This document shows positions 53,079 to 63,631 of a DNA stretch of 64,000 nt, piece by piece; within the stretch, counting starts at the first letter, position 1; the number at the start of each line of letters is the position of its first letter. Below the pieces are notes generated by a model, which searched no databases, was not told the DNA's origin, and saw only the letters and a program-made list of their open reading frames with translations. This DNA comes from Pseudomonas sp. HOU2 (GTDB taxonomy: Bacteria; Pseudomonadota; Gammaproteobacteria; Pseudomonadales; Pseudomonadaceae). The position numbers were made by a program, and so were the translations under genes. The DNA lies in assembly GCF_040729435.1 (NCBI RefSeq), contig NZ_CP160398.1, positions 1,054,001 to 1,118,000 of the forward strand. The letters run 5' to 3'.

Positions 53079-55457
53079 TCACTTCCTTAACGTGGCGTTC
53101 AACCTTTGTTCGAGCGAGGTGAGGATGTTTTGCGTCGTCGAATTCACCTCATCGTCATTAAGAGTGCGCGATGGATGCTGCCAGGTCAAGCCAACTGCAA
53201 GGCTTTTTCTATCAGGATCAATGCCTTTACCCTGATACACGTCAAACAGCCTGAGATCCGTGAGCCATTCGCCTGCATTTTCACGGATTACGTCCAATAC
53301 AGCCGAGGCCGCGACGTCTTTGTGCGCGATCAGTGCAAGGTCACGACGCACTTCAGGAAAACGCGACAACTCGTGGAATTGCGGCATTTTTCCGGAAGCG
53401 ACTTCAGCCAGAACCAACTCGAAGACGAAGACCGGACGATCCAGACCCAAGGCTTTGGACAGCTCAGGGTGGATTGCACCGATAAAGCCGACTTCACGCC
53501 CGTCCCGTTCGATGCGCGCGGTTTGACCCGGGTGCAGCGCCGGGTGTTTGCCCGGAGCGAACGTGAAGGTATCCAGTGCACCGGCAAAACCCAGCACCGC
53601 TTCAACGTCAGCTTTCACATCGAAGAAATCGACGGTGTCGCGACCTTGCGCCCAACCTTCCGGCAGACGGCTGCCGCAAACCACGCCCGACAGCATCGGC
53701 TCTTGCTTCAGACCTTCCAGCTGACCAACGAAGCGCAGACCGCTTTCGAACAGACGCACGCGATCCTGCTGGCGGTTCAGGTTGTGCTGCAACGCCTTGA
53801 CCAGACCCGGCCACAGCGAAGAACGCATGGCCGCCATGTCATTGGAGATCGGGTTGGCCAGCAACAGCGGCTCGACGCCCGGGTTGAACAGTTCGAACTG
53901 CTTCGGATCGATGAAGCTGTAAGTGATCGCTTCCTGATAACCACGGGCAACCAACAGACGACGCAGTTCAGGCAATTCGCTGCGCGCTTCAGCCTTGGCC
54001 TGTGGCGCCAGACGCGCTTGCGGGTAACGAACCGGCAGACGGTTGTAGCCGTACAGACGCGCCAGCTCTTCGATCAGATCGACTTCCAGACTGATGTCGA
54101 AGCGATGGCTTGGTACTTCTACGCGCCACTGCCCTGCTCCGTCAGCGGAAATCTTCAGACCCAAGGCGCTGAGCAGACGCTCCACCTGAGCCGAATCCAT
54201 TTCCATCCCCAGCATCTGGGTGATGCGCTGCGCACGCAGGGTGATCGGCGCGATCGACGGCAGGTGCTGTTCGCTGACGGTCTCGATGACCGGGCCGGCT
54301 TCACCACCGGTAATTTCCAGCAGCAGGCCGGTGGCGCGCTCCATGGCTTCACGGGCCAGCTGCCAATCCACGCCACGCTCGTAACGGTGCGAGGCGTCGG
54401 TGTGCAGGCCGTAGGAACGAGCCTTGCCCGCCACGGCAATCTGGTCGAAGAAGGCACTTTCCAGGAAAACGTCGCGAGTGGTGGCGGACACACCGCTGTG
54501 CTCGCCACCCATTACGCCGGCAATCGCCAGAGCGCGGGTGTGGTCGGCGATCACCAGCGTATCGCTACGCAGGCTGACTTCCTGACCGTCGAGCAGCACC
54601 AGTTTCTCGCCCTCTTCCGCCATGCGCACACGGATGCCGCCATTGATTTCGGCGAGATCAAAGGCGTGCAGCGGCTGGCCCAGTTCGAGCATCACATAGT
54701 TGGTGATATCGACCGCAGCGTCGATGCTGCGCACATCGGCGCGGCGCAGACGTTCAACCATCCACAGCGGGGTTGGTTTGGACAGATCAACGTTACGGAT
54801 GACACGACCCAGGTAACGCGGGCAGGCGGCAGGCGCCAGCACTTCTACCGGACGCACTTCGTCGTGCACAGCCGGAATCGTCATGACCACCGGGCGAGCG
54901 ACCGGCGTGTCGTACAGCGCACCCACTTCACGGGCCAGACCGGCTAGCGACAGGCAGTCGCCACGGTTCGGGGTCAGGTCGACCTCGATGCTGGCGTCTT
55001 CCAGGTCCAGATACACACGGAAATCTTCGCCCACTGGTGCGTCGGCCGGCAGCTCCATCAGACCGTCATTACCTTCACCGATCTGCAGCTCGGCTTGCGA
55101 GCACAGCATGCCGTTGGATTCGACGCCGCGCAGCTTGGCCTTCTTGATCTTGAAGTCGCCCGGCAGTTCGGCACCGATCATGGCGAACGGAATCTTCAGG
55201 CCCGGACGCACGTTAGGCGCACCGCACACGACCTGGAAGGTTTCCGCGCCATTGCTGACCTGGCACACACGCAACTTGTCGGCGTCAGGGTGCTGCTCGG
55301 TGCTCAGCACCTCGCCCACGACCACGCCGCTGAATACACCGGCGGCCAGGGTCACGCTATCGACCTCCAGACCCGCCATCGACAGACGAGCAACCAGCTC
55401 GTCGCGACTTACCTGCGGGCTAACCCAGCCACGCAGCCATTGTTCACTGAATTTCAT
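53079..55457 (-). CDS. pheT: Phenylalanyl-tRNA synthetase, beta subunit
   Basis: 792 residues, ATG at 55457. It has the OB-type tRNA-binding domain at the N-terminus (KLRVCQVSNG, CGAPNVRPG), B3/B4 and B5 domains (VTLRP-like APITLRAQRITQML), and the ferredoxin-like anticodon-binding domain at the C-terminus (FPEVRRDLALIAHKDV ... LTWQHPSRTLNDDEV). Length is normal. With PheS it forms the alpha2beta2 enzyme charging tRNA-Phe. It follows pheS after 26 bp. Confidence 0.97.
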   Translation of the reverse strand: MKFSEQWLRGWVSPQVSRDELVARLSMAGLEVDSVTLAAGVFSGVVVGEVLSTEQHPDADKLRVCQVSNGAETFQVVCGAPNVRPGLKIPFAMIGAELPGDFKIKKAKLRGVESNGMLCSQAELQIGEGNDGLMELPADAPVGEDFRVYLDLEDASIEVDLTPNRGDCLSLAGLAREVGALYDTPVARPVVMTIPAVHDEVRPVEVLAPAACPRYLGRVIRNVDLSKPTPLWMVERLRRADVRSIDAAVDITNYVMLELGQPLHAFDLAEINGGIRVRMAEEGEKLVLLDGQEVSLRSDTLVIADHTRALAIAGVMGGEHSGVSATTRDVFLESAFFDQIAVAGKARSYGLHTDASHRYERGVDWQLAREAMERATGLLLEITGGEAGPVIETVSEQHLPSIAPITLRAQRITQMLGMEMDSAQVERLLSALGLKISADGAGQWRVEVPSHRFDISLEVDLIEELARLYGYNRLPVRYPQARLAPQAKAEARSELPELRRLLVARGYQEAITYSFIDPKQFELFNPGVEPLLLANPISNDMAAMRSSLWPGLVKALQHNLNRQQDRVRLFESGLRFVGQLEGLKQEPMLSGVVCGSRLPEGWAQGRDTVDFFDVKADVEAVLGFAGALDTFTFAPGKHPALHPGQTARIERDGREVGFIGAIHPELSKALGLDRPVFVFELVLAEVASGKMPQFHELSRFPEVRRDLALIAHKDVAASAVLDVIRENAGEWLTDLRLFDVYQGKGIDPDRKSLAVGLTWQHPSRTLNDDEVNSTTQNILTSLEQRLNATLRK

Positions 55458-55483
55458 CCTGCTCTCCTAAGAATTCGTTACGA

Positions 55484-56555
<1,072 letters not shown>

Positions 56556-56609
56556 TGACGTTTAACACCTGGCCCCACAGAGGTGAGGCCGGGTGACTGT
56601 CGGGGGTAC

Positions 56610-56966
56610 TTAAGCCAAGGTGGCTTTAGCTTTCTCGACAATCGCAGCAAACGCCGCTTTTTCGTTCACTGCCAGATCAGCCAGAACCTTACGGTCGATC
56701 TCGATGGACGCTTTTTTCAGGCCAGCGATGAAACGGCTGTAGGACAGTCCGTTAACACGAGCACCAGCGTTGATACGAGCGATCCACAGAGCGCGGAACT
56801 GACGTTTTTTCTGACGACGGTCACGGTAGGCGTATTGGCCTGCCTTGATTACCGCTTGCTTGGCAACACGGAATACGCGGGAGCGTGCGCCGTAGTAGCC
56901 TTTAGCAAGTTTCAGAATTTTTTTGTGACGCTTACGGGCAATGACGCCACGCTTTACACGAGCCAT
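56610..56966 (-). CDS. rplT: 50S ribosomal protein L20
   Basis: 118 residues, the normal length. [21 protein letters not shown] at the N-terminus and [20 protein letters not shown] are invariant L20 blocks. It binds 23S rRNA early in assembly and, in E. coli, represses its own operon at the rpmI leader. The gene lies 28 bp after rpmI. Confidence 0.98.
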
Positions 56967-56994
56967 GAGTTACTTCCTCTATTCTTGACTAAAA

Positions 56995-57189
56995 TTAACG
57001 AAGGCGCAGCATGCGCTCGACTTTTGCCACGTCAGACGGATGCAGCAAGCTGCTACCGCGCAGTTGACGCTTACGCTTGGTCGACATTTTGGTCAGGATG
57101 TGGCTCTTGAAAGCGTGCTTGTGCTTGATACCGTTAGCAGTTTTCAGAAACCGCTTAGCAGCACCACTTTTGGTTTTCATTTTTGGCAT
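56995..57189 (-). CDS. rpmI: 50S ribosomal protein L35
   Basis: 64 residues: [19 protein letters not shown], then [16 protein letters not shown], which is diagnostic for L35. It lies between infC and rplT in the usual order. Confidence 0.98.
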   Translation of the reverse strand: MPKMKTKSGAAKRFLKTANGIKHKHAFKSHILTKMSTKRKRQLRGSSLLHPSDVAKVERMLRLR

Positions 57190-57249
57190 GTTCGGATACT
57201 CCGCATTCAGTTGATAAACATAATCAGAAGGCCTGCCGTGCCCTGTTGA

Positions 57250-57801
57250 TTACTTCTTCTTTTTCGGGGCGATGACCATGATCAGCTGGCGTCCTTCCAT
57301 CTTAGGATGCTGTTCGACCGAACCGTACTCGAGCAGGTCAGCTTCAACCCGCTTGAGGAGTTCCATCCCCAGCTCCTGGTGGGCCATCTCACGGCCGCGG
57401 AATCGCAAGGATACCTTGGCCCTGTCCCCGTCACTCAGGAAACGTACCAGGTTGCGCAGTTTTACCTGGTAATCCCCTTCCTCCGTCCCTGGACGAAACT
57501 TGATTTCTTTTACCTGAATCTGCTTCTGGTTTTTCTTCGCTGCTGCAATCTGCTTCTTCTTTTCGAAGATCGATTTGCCGTAGTCCATCACCCGGCAAAC
57601 CGGTGGGACTGCGTCAGCAGAGATTTCTACCAGATCAAGCTTTGCTTCTTCAGCAATACGAAGCGCTTCATCAATCGAGACGATGCCAATCTGCTCGCCA
57701 TCAGCGCCAATTAACCGAACCTCGCGTGCCGAGATATTCTCGTTGATCGGGGCTTTCGGTGCAGCTCGTTTATCTTGTCTCATTTCACGCTTAATAATAA
57801 T
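57250..57801 (-). CDS. infC: Translation initiation factor IF-3 (ATT start codon)
   Basis: 183 residues if the first ATT (57799-57801) is the start. The frame upstream of the ATG at 57783 reads ATT ATT ATT AAG CGT GAA, giving [12 protein letters not shown] as in other pseudomonads. Starting at the ATG would give 177 residues. A GGAG precedes the ATT codons by a few bases inside the end of thrS; spacing is best for the second or third ATT. Rare AUU initiation is used by infC for autorepression, since IF-3 itself rejects non-standard start codons. Both IF-3 domains ([30 protein letters not shown]) are intact. Confidence 0.95.
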   Translation of the reverse strand: MIIKREMRQDKRAAPKAPINENISAREVRLIGADGEQIGIVSIDEALRIAEEAKLDLVEISADAVPPVCRVMDYGKSIFEKKKQIAAAKKNQKQIQVKEIKFRPGTEEGDYQVKLRNLVRFLSDGDRAKVSLRFRGREMAHQELGMELLKRVEADLLEYGSVEQHPKMEGRQLIMVIAPKKKK

Positions 57802-59723
57802 TACTCCGAATCTGGGCGACCACGCCGGGAAACCGCTTGCGCGAGAAACTCAGCGAACTGGGCGACGGGCATCGAGCCCAGGTCAGCACCTTCACGAGTA
57901 CGCACAGCGACAGTCTGCATCTCGACTTCCTTATCTCCGATAACCAAAAGATAGGGAACCTTGAGCAAAGTATGCTCGCGGATTTTAAAGCCGATCTTTT
58001 CATTTCTCAAGTCGGACTTGGCACGAAATCCGCTTTCGTTGAGAGTTTTTTCAACCTGAGCGACGAAATCTGCCTGTTTATCAGTGATATTCATGATCAC
58101 TGCCTGGGTTGGCGCGAGCCACGCAGGGAATGCACCTTCGTAATGCTCGATCAAAATCCCGACGAAACGCTCGAACGAACCGAGGATCGCCCGGTGCAGC
58201 ATGACTGGGTGCTTGCGGCTGTTGTCTTCGGAGACGTATTCGGCGCCGAGACGGACTGGCAGGTTGAAATCGAGCTGCAAGGTACCACACTGCCAGACGC
58301 GACCGAGGCAATCTTTCAGCGAGAACTCGATCTTCGGACCGTAGAACGCACCTTCGCCCGGCTGCAGATCGTACGGCAGGCCGGCAGAATCAAGGGCTGC
58401 AGCCAATGCCGCTTCGGCGCGATCCCACAGCTCGTCGGAACCTACACGTTTTTCCGGACGAGTGGACAGTTTCATCTCGACGTCGGTGAAGCCGAAGTCG
58501 CGGTAAACGTCCATGGTCAGCTTGATGAACGCAGCGGATTCGGCCTGCATCTGCTCTTCGGTGCAGAAAATGTGGGCGTCGTCCTGAGTGAATGCACGCA
58601 CGCGCATGATCCCGTGCAACGCACCCGACGGCTCGTTACGGTGGCAGGCACCGAACTCGGCCAGACGCATCGGCAGCTCGCGGTAGCTCTTCAGGCCCTG
58701 GTTGAACACCTGCACGTGGCACGGGCAGTTCATCGGCTTGATGGCGTAGTCGCGGCTTTCCGACTCAGTGGTGAACATGTTGTCGGCGTAGTTGGCCCAG
58801 TGCCCGGATTTCTCCCAGAGGCTGCGGTCAACCACTTGCGGGGTCTTGATCTCGAGGTAGCCGTTGTCACGCTGCACCTTGCGCATGTACTGCTCGAGCA
58901 CTTGATACAGGGTCCAGCCGTTCGGGTGCCAGAACACCATGCCCGGTGCTTCTTCCTGGGTGTGGAACAGGCCCAGGCGCTTGCCGATCTTGCGGTGATC
59001 GCGTTTTTCCGCTTCTTCGATGCGCTGGATGTAGGCCGCCAGCTGCTTCTTGTCAGCCCAGGCAGTACCGTAAACGCGCTGCAGTTGCTCGTTCTTGGCA
59101 TCACCGCGCCAGTAAGCACCGGACAACTTGGTCAGCTTGAAGGATTTCAGGAAGCGGGTGTTCGGCACGTGCGGACCACGGCACATGTCGACGTATTCTT
59201 CGTGGTAGTACAGGCCCATGGCCTGCTCGTTCGGCATGTCTTCGACCAGACGCAGCTTGTAGTCTTCGCCGCGGGCCTTGAACACTTCGATCACTTCGGC
59301 GCGCGGAGTGACTTTCTTGATGACGTCGTAATCCTTGTCGATCAGCTGATGCATGCGCTGTTCGATGGCGGCCATGTCGTCCGGAGTAAAAGGACGCTCG
59401 AAGGCGATGTCGTAATAGAAACCTTCGTCGATGACCGGCCCGATGACCATCTTCGCAGTCGGGTACAGTTGCTTGACCGCGTGGCCAACCAGGTGCGCGC
59501 AAGAGTGGCGAATGATCTCCAGCCCCTCTTCATCCTTTGGCGTGATGATTTGCAGCGTCGCGTCGCTGTCGATGATGTCGCAGGCGTCGACCAGCTTGCC
59601 GTTGACCTTGCCGGCCACGGTGGCCTTGGCCAGGCCTGCACCAATGGATGCGGCGACCTCGGCTACGGAAACCGGGTGATCGAATGAACGTTGACTGCCG
59701 TCGGGAAGAGTAATAGTTGGCAT
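57801..59723 (-). CDS. thrS: Threonyl-tRNA synthetase
   Basis: 640 residues from the ATG at 59723 with AGGAGGC upstream; an alternative start at 59756 is unlikely. The TGS domain at the N-terminus ([19 protein letters not shown]), the editing domain with [16 protein letters not shown], and the class II catalytic core ([31 protein letters not shown]-type [13 protein letters not shown]) are all clear. The zinc-binding cysteine of the catalytic site is in MNCPCH. Its stop codon overlaps the infC ATT start by one base. Confidence 0.97.
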   Translation of the reverse strand: MPTITLPDGSQRSFDHPVSVAEVAASIGAGLAKATVAGKVNGKLVDACDIIDSDATLQIITPKDEEGLEIIRHSCAHLVGHAVKQLYPTAKMVIGPVIDEGFYYDIAFERPFTPDDMAAIEQRMHQLIDKDYDVIKKVTPRAEVIEVFKARGEDYKLRLVEDMPNEQAMGLYYHEEYVDMCRGPHVPNTRFLKSFKLTKLSGAYWRGDAKNEQLQRVYGTAWADKKQLAAYIQRIEEAEKRDHRKIGKRLGLFHTQEEAPGMVFWHPNGWTLYQVLEQYMRKVQRDNGYLEIKTPQVVDRSLWEKSGHWANYADNMFTTESESRDYAIKPMNCPCHVQVFNQGLKSYRELPMRLAEFGACHRNEPSGALHGIMRVRAFTQDDAHIFCTEEQMQAESAAFIKLTMDVYRDFGFTDVEMKLSTRPEKRVGSDELWDRAEAALAAALDSAGLPYDLQPGEGAFYGPKIEFSLKDCLGRVWQCGTLQLDFNLPVRLGAEYVSEDNSRKHPVMLHRAILGSFERFVGILIEHYEGAFPAWLAPTQAVIMNITDKQADFVAQVEKTLNESGFRAKSDLRNEKIGFKIREHTLLKVPYLLVIGDKEVEMQTVAVRTREGADLGSMPVAQFAEFLAQAVSRRGRPDSE

Positions 59724-60105
59724 GGCGCCTCCTCTCCTAGTGGTGACCCCTACCAAAGGTCACGTGGGTTGGGATGAGCCAGTACAAGATCCGATCCAGG
59801 CCATTCAATGACGAACGCCTGCCTTACAGCGGCAGGAGCCTTGCGGCCAACCGGAAAACCGAACCAGAGTGACTGGGATTCAAATCGGAATTTTTCGCAC
59901 GCTGACCGCTGCCGGGGCTGAAGGCCATCCGGAGCCTGAGAACGCTTGAGCCCGGCATGCTAGCACAGATGAGCGGTCATCGACGTCATCGAATTGAGGT
60001 GTTGCTGATTTGCGCATTTTTGCGGTGTGAAGTGAACTTGGGATATACGCTTTGCCTCAAATAAGCTGAGAATCGTCGCCGATATCAACCCAAGGAGTTT
60101 CCGAC
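59724..60105. promoter_or_regulatory. Divergent region containing the thrS leader
   Basis: 382 bp between thrS and a divergent small secreted-protein gene. The thrS side contains several hairpins, such as GCCTGCC/GGCAGGAGC around 59819-59840 and GCCGGGGC/GCCCGGC pairs further on, so the thrS leader is probably long and structured. In E. coli ThrRS represses its own mRNA at such a leader; the same may hold here. The exact promoter was not located. Confidence 0.5.
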
Positions 60106-60405
60106 ATGCGCCTTATCCGACTTTTTGCTTTCGCGGCCCCGCTGGCCCTGCTGCTGCCGCTGAGCGCCAACGCGGCCTGGCCTGCCGGCGTCAAAGCCCA
60201 ATACATGAACGACTGCACCGCCGCTGCCAGCAAGAGCGTCAATCCGGCCGAAGCCAATAAACACTGTGCTTGCGGTGCTGACGTTCTGGAAAAGAAATTC
60301 ACCACGCAAGAGATCGCGCAACTGATGGACAAGAACACCCCGCCAAGTGGTGAACTGGGTCAGCGCGCACTGAAAGAAATCTCGGTTTGCCGAGTGCAGA
60401 AATAA
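60106..60405 (+). CDS. Small exported protein with four cysteines
   Basis: 99 residues, ATG at 60106 with AAGGAG upstream. Signal peptide of about 23 residues (LALLLPLSANA) and a mature part with cysteines in NDCTAAA, KHCACG and SVCRVQ, probably forming two disulfides in the periplasm. I do not recognise the family; similar short proteins are common in pseudomonads. Independent of thrS, which is divergent. Confidence 0.75.
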   Translation: MRLIRLFAFAAPLALLLPLSANAAWPAGVKAQYMNDCTAAASKSVNPAEANKHCACGADVLEKKFTTQEIAQLMDKNTPPSGELGQRALKEISVCRVQK

Positions 60406-60697
60406 GCGCTGACGAATGTTTTTTCCGGCGTCCAGCAGGCTGAAAACCGCCAAAAAGACCCCGAAATCGATAATTTACGCAGGTTTTATAGCTTTTTTTA
60501 CACCCTCTTCATTCGGCTGAAAGCCACTGAAACCGGGGCTTGCAGACATTTCAGAGGTTGAAATCGATGCAATATGAAAGCAAACAGCACGTCCGGGGGG
60601 CTACCAAAGCGAACATTTCGACTATGATACTCCGGTGTGCCCAGTTGGCCTGAGCAGCACAGTACTACTGAAAATATATGTTTCTTGGAGATACACC
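60406..60697. promoter_or_regulatory. Upstream region of the cold-shock gene
   Basis: 292 bp. A TATGAT -10 candidate at 60623-60628 has no good -35 partner; another A+T-rich stretch lies at 60460-60500. Cold-shock mRNAs usually carry long structured 5' leaders, which this gap would allow. A TTGGAG ribosome site precedes the csp start. Confidence 0.4.
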
Positions 60698-60910
60698 ATG
60701 TCTAATCGCCAAACCGGCACCGTTAAATGGTTCAACGATGAAAAAGGCTTCGGCTTCATCACTCCTCAAGGTGGCGGTGACGACCTGTTCGTACACTTCA
60801 AAGCTATCGAATCCGACGGTTTCAAAAGCCTGAAAGAAGGCCAGACCGTCTCCTTCGTGGCTGAGAAAGGCCAAAAGGGTATGCAAGCTGCACAAGTTCG
60901 CCCAGAGTAA
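60698..60910 (+). CDS. CspA-family cold-shock RNA-binding protein
   Basis: 70 residues from the ATG at 60698. The OB-fold RNP1 KGFGFITP and RNP2 DLFVHF motifs are intact, as is the N-terminal [13 protein letters not shown]. It binds single-stranded RNA/DNA and melts structure in cold or other stress. A strong terminator follows, so it is monocistronic. Confidence 0.97.
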   Translation: MSNRQTGTVKWFNDEKGFGFITPQGGGDDLFVHFKAIESDGFKSLKEGQTVSFVAEKGQKGMQAAQVRPE

Positions 60911-60924
60911 TTTCCCGGCGCACT

Positions 60925-60957
60925 AAAAAAACCCCGTCCATGTGACGGGGTTTTTTA
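60925..60957 (+). terminator. Rho-independent terminator of the cold-shock gene
   Basis: AAAAAACCCCGTC-CATGT-GACGGGGTTTTTT, with T-run; may also end the convergent gene at 60983. Confidence 0.95.
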
Positions 60958-60982
60958 TGCCTGCAACAAAAGCGCTGTGTGA

Positions 60983-61300
60983 TCAGCCGCAGTTGACGCG
61001 GGTGACCACCAGGTTGTTGTCGGTGTTCAGATTCAAGCGATCGGAACGGTACTCCAGAGTGATCATGTCGGTAGGCTTGAGGAAGCGGGCGTTTTGTGCG
61101 CCAGCCTTGGCACGAGCCTGATCGAGCAGTTCCGGCGACGCCTTTTTACCAATGGCAAATTCCGCTGCCTTTGCTTCACAGCGGCTATGACCGGCATCGG
61201 TCGCCACAGGATCCTTTGCCGACTCGCTGGAGGTTGTGCTGCAACCGGCCAACATGGCAACGGCCATAAGTGCACCCAGAGACGCGAACTTCAAAGGCAT
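60983..61300 (-). CDS. Lipoprotein with inhibitor I78-type domain
   Basis: 105 residues from the ATG at 61300 with AGGAGG upstream. The lipobox is MLAGC (Cys near residue 20). The C-terminal part, with RFLKPTDMITLEYRSDRLN and the final VTRVNCG, has the pattern of the I78 peptidase-inhibitor family (conserved T-x-D/E-Y-R-xDR-L-N and a terminal Cys-Gly). It is probably anchored at the outer membrane and may inhibit serine proteases in the periplasm. The call rests on motif pattern. Confidence 0.78.
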   Translation of the reverse strand: MPLKFASLGALMAVAMLAGCSTTSSESAKDPVATDAGHSRCEAKAAEFAIGKKASPELLDQARAKAGAQNARFLKPTDMITLEYRSDRLNLNTDNNLVVTRVNCG

Positions 61301-61468
61301 GAAGCCTCCTTCTTTCAAATGGTTAAGCTGAGATCGTGCGACCGCCAATTCGGCGTTTGGTTTCACAACCAATGCTGTCACCCTGCCCCACGATCCGGAA
61401 AAGCGCTGAGTCTGCCTGAAGTGCGCGCACCGCATCCTCACGCAATCGTCACCGAATATTAACGAAGC

Positions 61469-61774
61469 TCAATAGACGTCGATGTAATCGAGCGGCGGAC
61501 TCGGCCAGTTGTCTTTCAGCGCGTTGAAAATCTGCATCACCCAGACTTCATCACTGGCCGCGACATTGCCGACATACCCCGAGCCCTTGGCCCAGGTCTC
61601 CAGGCGAAACAGCAGGCCATCAATATCCTGCCCGCCGGTCACACCGGAAGAAATATAGGCAATCCCACCCTTGGTCACACGCAGCTGCGTGTGCACATCA
61701 TCGCTGGCCGACGCCAGCAACTGGCGCACAGCGTCGAGTGTGAGGCCGTCGGGGGTGTTCAAATCGATCTGCAC
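61469..61774 (-). CDS. Small soluble protein of unknown function
   Basis: 101 residues from a GTG at 61774 (AAGGAA upstream). Acidic, with alternating strand- and helix-like segments (TKGGIAYISSGV, LLFRLETWAKGSGYVG). No motif recognised. It is divergent from the gene at 61907 and in the same direction as the I78 lipoprotein gene, 168 bp apart. Confidence 0.65.
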   Translation of the reverse strand: MQIDLNTPDGLTLDAVRQLLASASDDVHTQLRVTKGGIAYISSGVTGGQDIDGLLFRLETWAKGSGYVGNVAASDEVWVMQIFNALKDNWPSPPLDYIDVY

Positions 61775-61906
61775 AGCACATTCCTTGGATCAGCCAGAAA
61801 AGACCAAGTGTCGCATAGCGACGCGCTCATGCCTAAGTCGCAGTGCCAAACGCCCGACAAAGTGGTTAACTCGGACGCAGACATTCCCGACTTTTCGAGC
61901 GCACTC

Positions 61907-62119
61907 ATGAGCACCGTAAGCATCAACGCCGATATCAAGGTTCTTTGGCCTAAAGGGCACAGTTCGTATAGCCCGGGCAGTCCGGAAGAGTTGGCTTTGA
62001 TCAGTATCGACTTGCTGGTCAAGACGATGGGAACCCAGGGCGCACAAACGTTTATCGCCCAAGTGTTCGAGCGGTACCAGCATGACGACGAGAGCACGCA
62101 GGACACCGAGAGAAAATAA
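61907..62119 (+). CDS. Small soluble protein of unknown function
   Basis: 70 residues from ATG 61907; an in-frame ATG at 61829 would give 96. Neither has a good ribosome site. The sequence begins STVSINADIKVLWPKGHSSY and has an amphipathic helix LISIDLLVKTMGTQGAQTFIAQVF. It converges on the nucleoside hydrolase gene. No family recognised. Confidence 0.5.
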   Translation: MSTVSINADIKVLWPKGHSSYSPGSPEELALISIDLLVKTMGTQGAQTFIAQVFERYQHDDESTQDTERK

Positions 62120-62145
62120 AAACCCGCAGGCTGGCACCTGCGGGT
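62113..62145 (-). terminator. Terminator of the ribonucleoside operon
   Basis: On the minus strand ACCCGCAGG/CCTGCGGGT is followed by TTTTTATTTT, 8 bp past the nucleoside hydrolase stop codon. Confidence 0.9.
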
Positions 62146-62152
62146 CACAGCC

Positions 62153-63181
62153 TTACTTCAAGCGCTTCAGACGCTCGGTTAGCAGATCGAAGAAGCCTTG
62201 AGCATCCCCATTTTCCACCCAGAAGGCGTTCTTCGGCGCCTTCAGACCGTCATACCAGTCAACGATGGTCTGGCCAAAAGTCGGACCTTCGCGACTATCC
62301 ACTACAACGTTCACCGAACGACCAGTGAACAGCTCAGGCTTGAGCAGGTAAGCGATGACGGTAGCGTCATGCACCGGGCCGCCCGGGATGCCGTAGTGCT
62401 CCATGTCACCCTTGATGTACTCGTTGAGGATGTCGCCAACAATCTTGCTTGCGTTGTTGTTCAGCGCGGCAATCTGTTTCAGGCGTGCGTCGCTGGTGAG
62501 GATCTTGTGGGTCACGTCCAGCGGCAGGTAGGTCAGTTTCACGCCGCTCTTGAGTACCACTTCCGCCGCTTGCGGGTCGGCGAACAGGTTGAACTCGGCC
62601 ACCGGGGTGATGTTGCCGCCATTGAAGTGCGCACCACCCATGACCACCACCTCCTTGATGCCGTTAACGATCTCCGGCTCCTGGATCAGCGCCAGCGCCA
62701 GGTTGGTCTGCGGGCCAAGCATGGCGATGGTGATGCTGTGCGGCTTGGCTTTTTTCAGGGTGTCGATCAGGTAGTTGACTGCATTGCCTTCGGCCAGGCC
62801 CTTTTTCGGCTCATGCACGGTGACACCCGACAGGCCTTCCTTGCCATGGATGTTCTCGGCATAGATCGGCGTGCGCATCAGTGGCTTTGGTGCACCGGCA
62901 TACACCGGAACGTCTTCACGCCCTGCCCACTCGCGGGCCAGACGCGCGTTACGCGAAGTCTTGTCGAGGCGCACGTTGCCGGCCACGGTGGTCAAGGCAC
63001 GGATGTTCAACTCATCGGGCGAAGCCAGCGCAAACAGCAACGCAACCACGTCGTCAGCACCAGGATCGGTGTCGATGATCAGGTCGATCTTTTCAGCGGC
63101 CTGAGCGCCGGTGGCGGAGATAAAAGACAAAAGCAGCAGACTCCGAAGCAATTGATGCAGTTTTTGAGCATAGCGGTGCAT
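62153..63181 (-). CDS. Exported nucleoside hydrolase
   Basis: 342 residues with a signal peptide (about 1-28, ending TGAQA), so it works in the periplasm. The calcium-site motif LIIDTDPGADDVVAL (about 34-48) is the hallmark of IunH-type hydrolases; VVVMGGAHFNGGN and the active-site HDATVIAYLL (about residue 270) are also typical. It hydrolyses ribonucleosides to base and ribose. It is the last gene of an rbsK-rbsD-hydrolase run, so released ribose can be used directly. Confidence 0.93.
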   Translation of the reverse strand: MHRYAQKLHQLLRSLLLLSFISATGAQAAEKIDLIIDTDPGADDVVALLFALASPDELNIRALTTVAGNVRLDKTSRNARLAREWAGREDVPVYAGAPKPLMRTPIYAENIHGKEGLSGVTVHEPKKGLAEGNAVNYLIDTLKKAKPHSITIAMLGPQTNLALALIQEPEIVNGIKEVVVMGGAHFNGGNITPVAEFNLFADPQAAEVVLKSGVKLTYLPLDVTHKILTSDARLKQIAALNNNASKIVGDILNEYIKGDMEHYGIPGGPVHDATVIAYLLKPELFTGRSVNVVVDSREGPTFGQTIVDWYDGLKAPKNAFWVENGDAQGFFDLLTERLKRLK

Positions 63182-63226
63182 GGCGCATTCCTTGTGCTGA
63201 TGAAAATGTAAGGGTCGAAAACCCGG

Positions 63227-63631
63227 TTAAAACGTAACGCCGGCTACCAGCACGATGTTGCAGTACGGCTGACATTCGCCTGTACGAACAATCGCCCGTG
63301 CCTGTCGGCTGAGAACCTTGAATTGCTCATGCGTCAGCAGATCGCGCCGACCGAGGGCGCCCTCTTCCTGCAACTCGTCCAGCGTGACCAGGGCGGTCGG
63401 CTGCTTGTCGAGGATTTCGTTGGCCAGCACGTGGCTTTCCACCTGCATCTCGCTGAGCACGACTTTCAGGGTACTGACGAAATCCGGAACACCGTGGGTC
63501 AGCGCCAGATCAATCAATTCAACACCTGGTGGCACCGGCAGTCCGGCGTCACCGATGACCACCATGTCACCATGGCCCAGGGAGGCGATCAGCCGCGACA
63601 ACGCGACGTTGAGCAGAGGAGTCTTTTTCAT
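63227..63631 (-). CDS. rbsD: D-ribose pyranase
   Basis: 134 residues. It interconverts pyranose and furanose ribose forms before phosphorylation. [21 protein letters not shown] holds the catalytic His/Asp, and the C-terminal [15 protein letters not shown] is nearly invariant in RbsD (usually GxxxPYxNIxLxxGV). Its start codon overlaps the rbsK stop by 4 bp. Confidence 0.95.
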   Translation of the reverse strand: MKKTPLLNVALSRLIASLGHGDMVVIGDAGLPVPPGVELIDLALTHGVPDFVSTLKVVLSEMQVESHVLANEILDKQPTALVTLDELQEEGALGRRDLLTHEQFKVLSRQARAIVRTGECQPYCNIVLVAGVTF

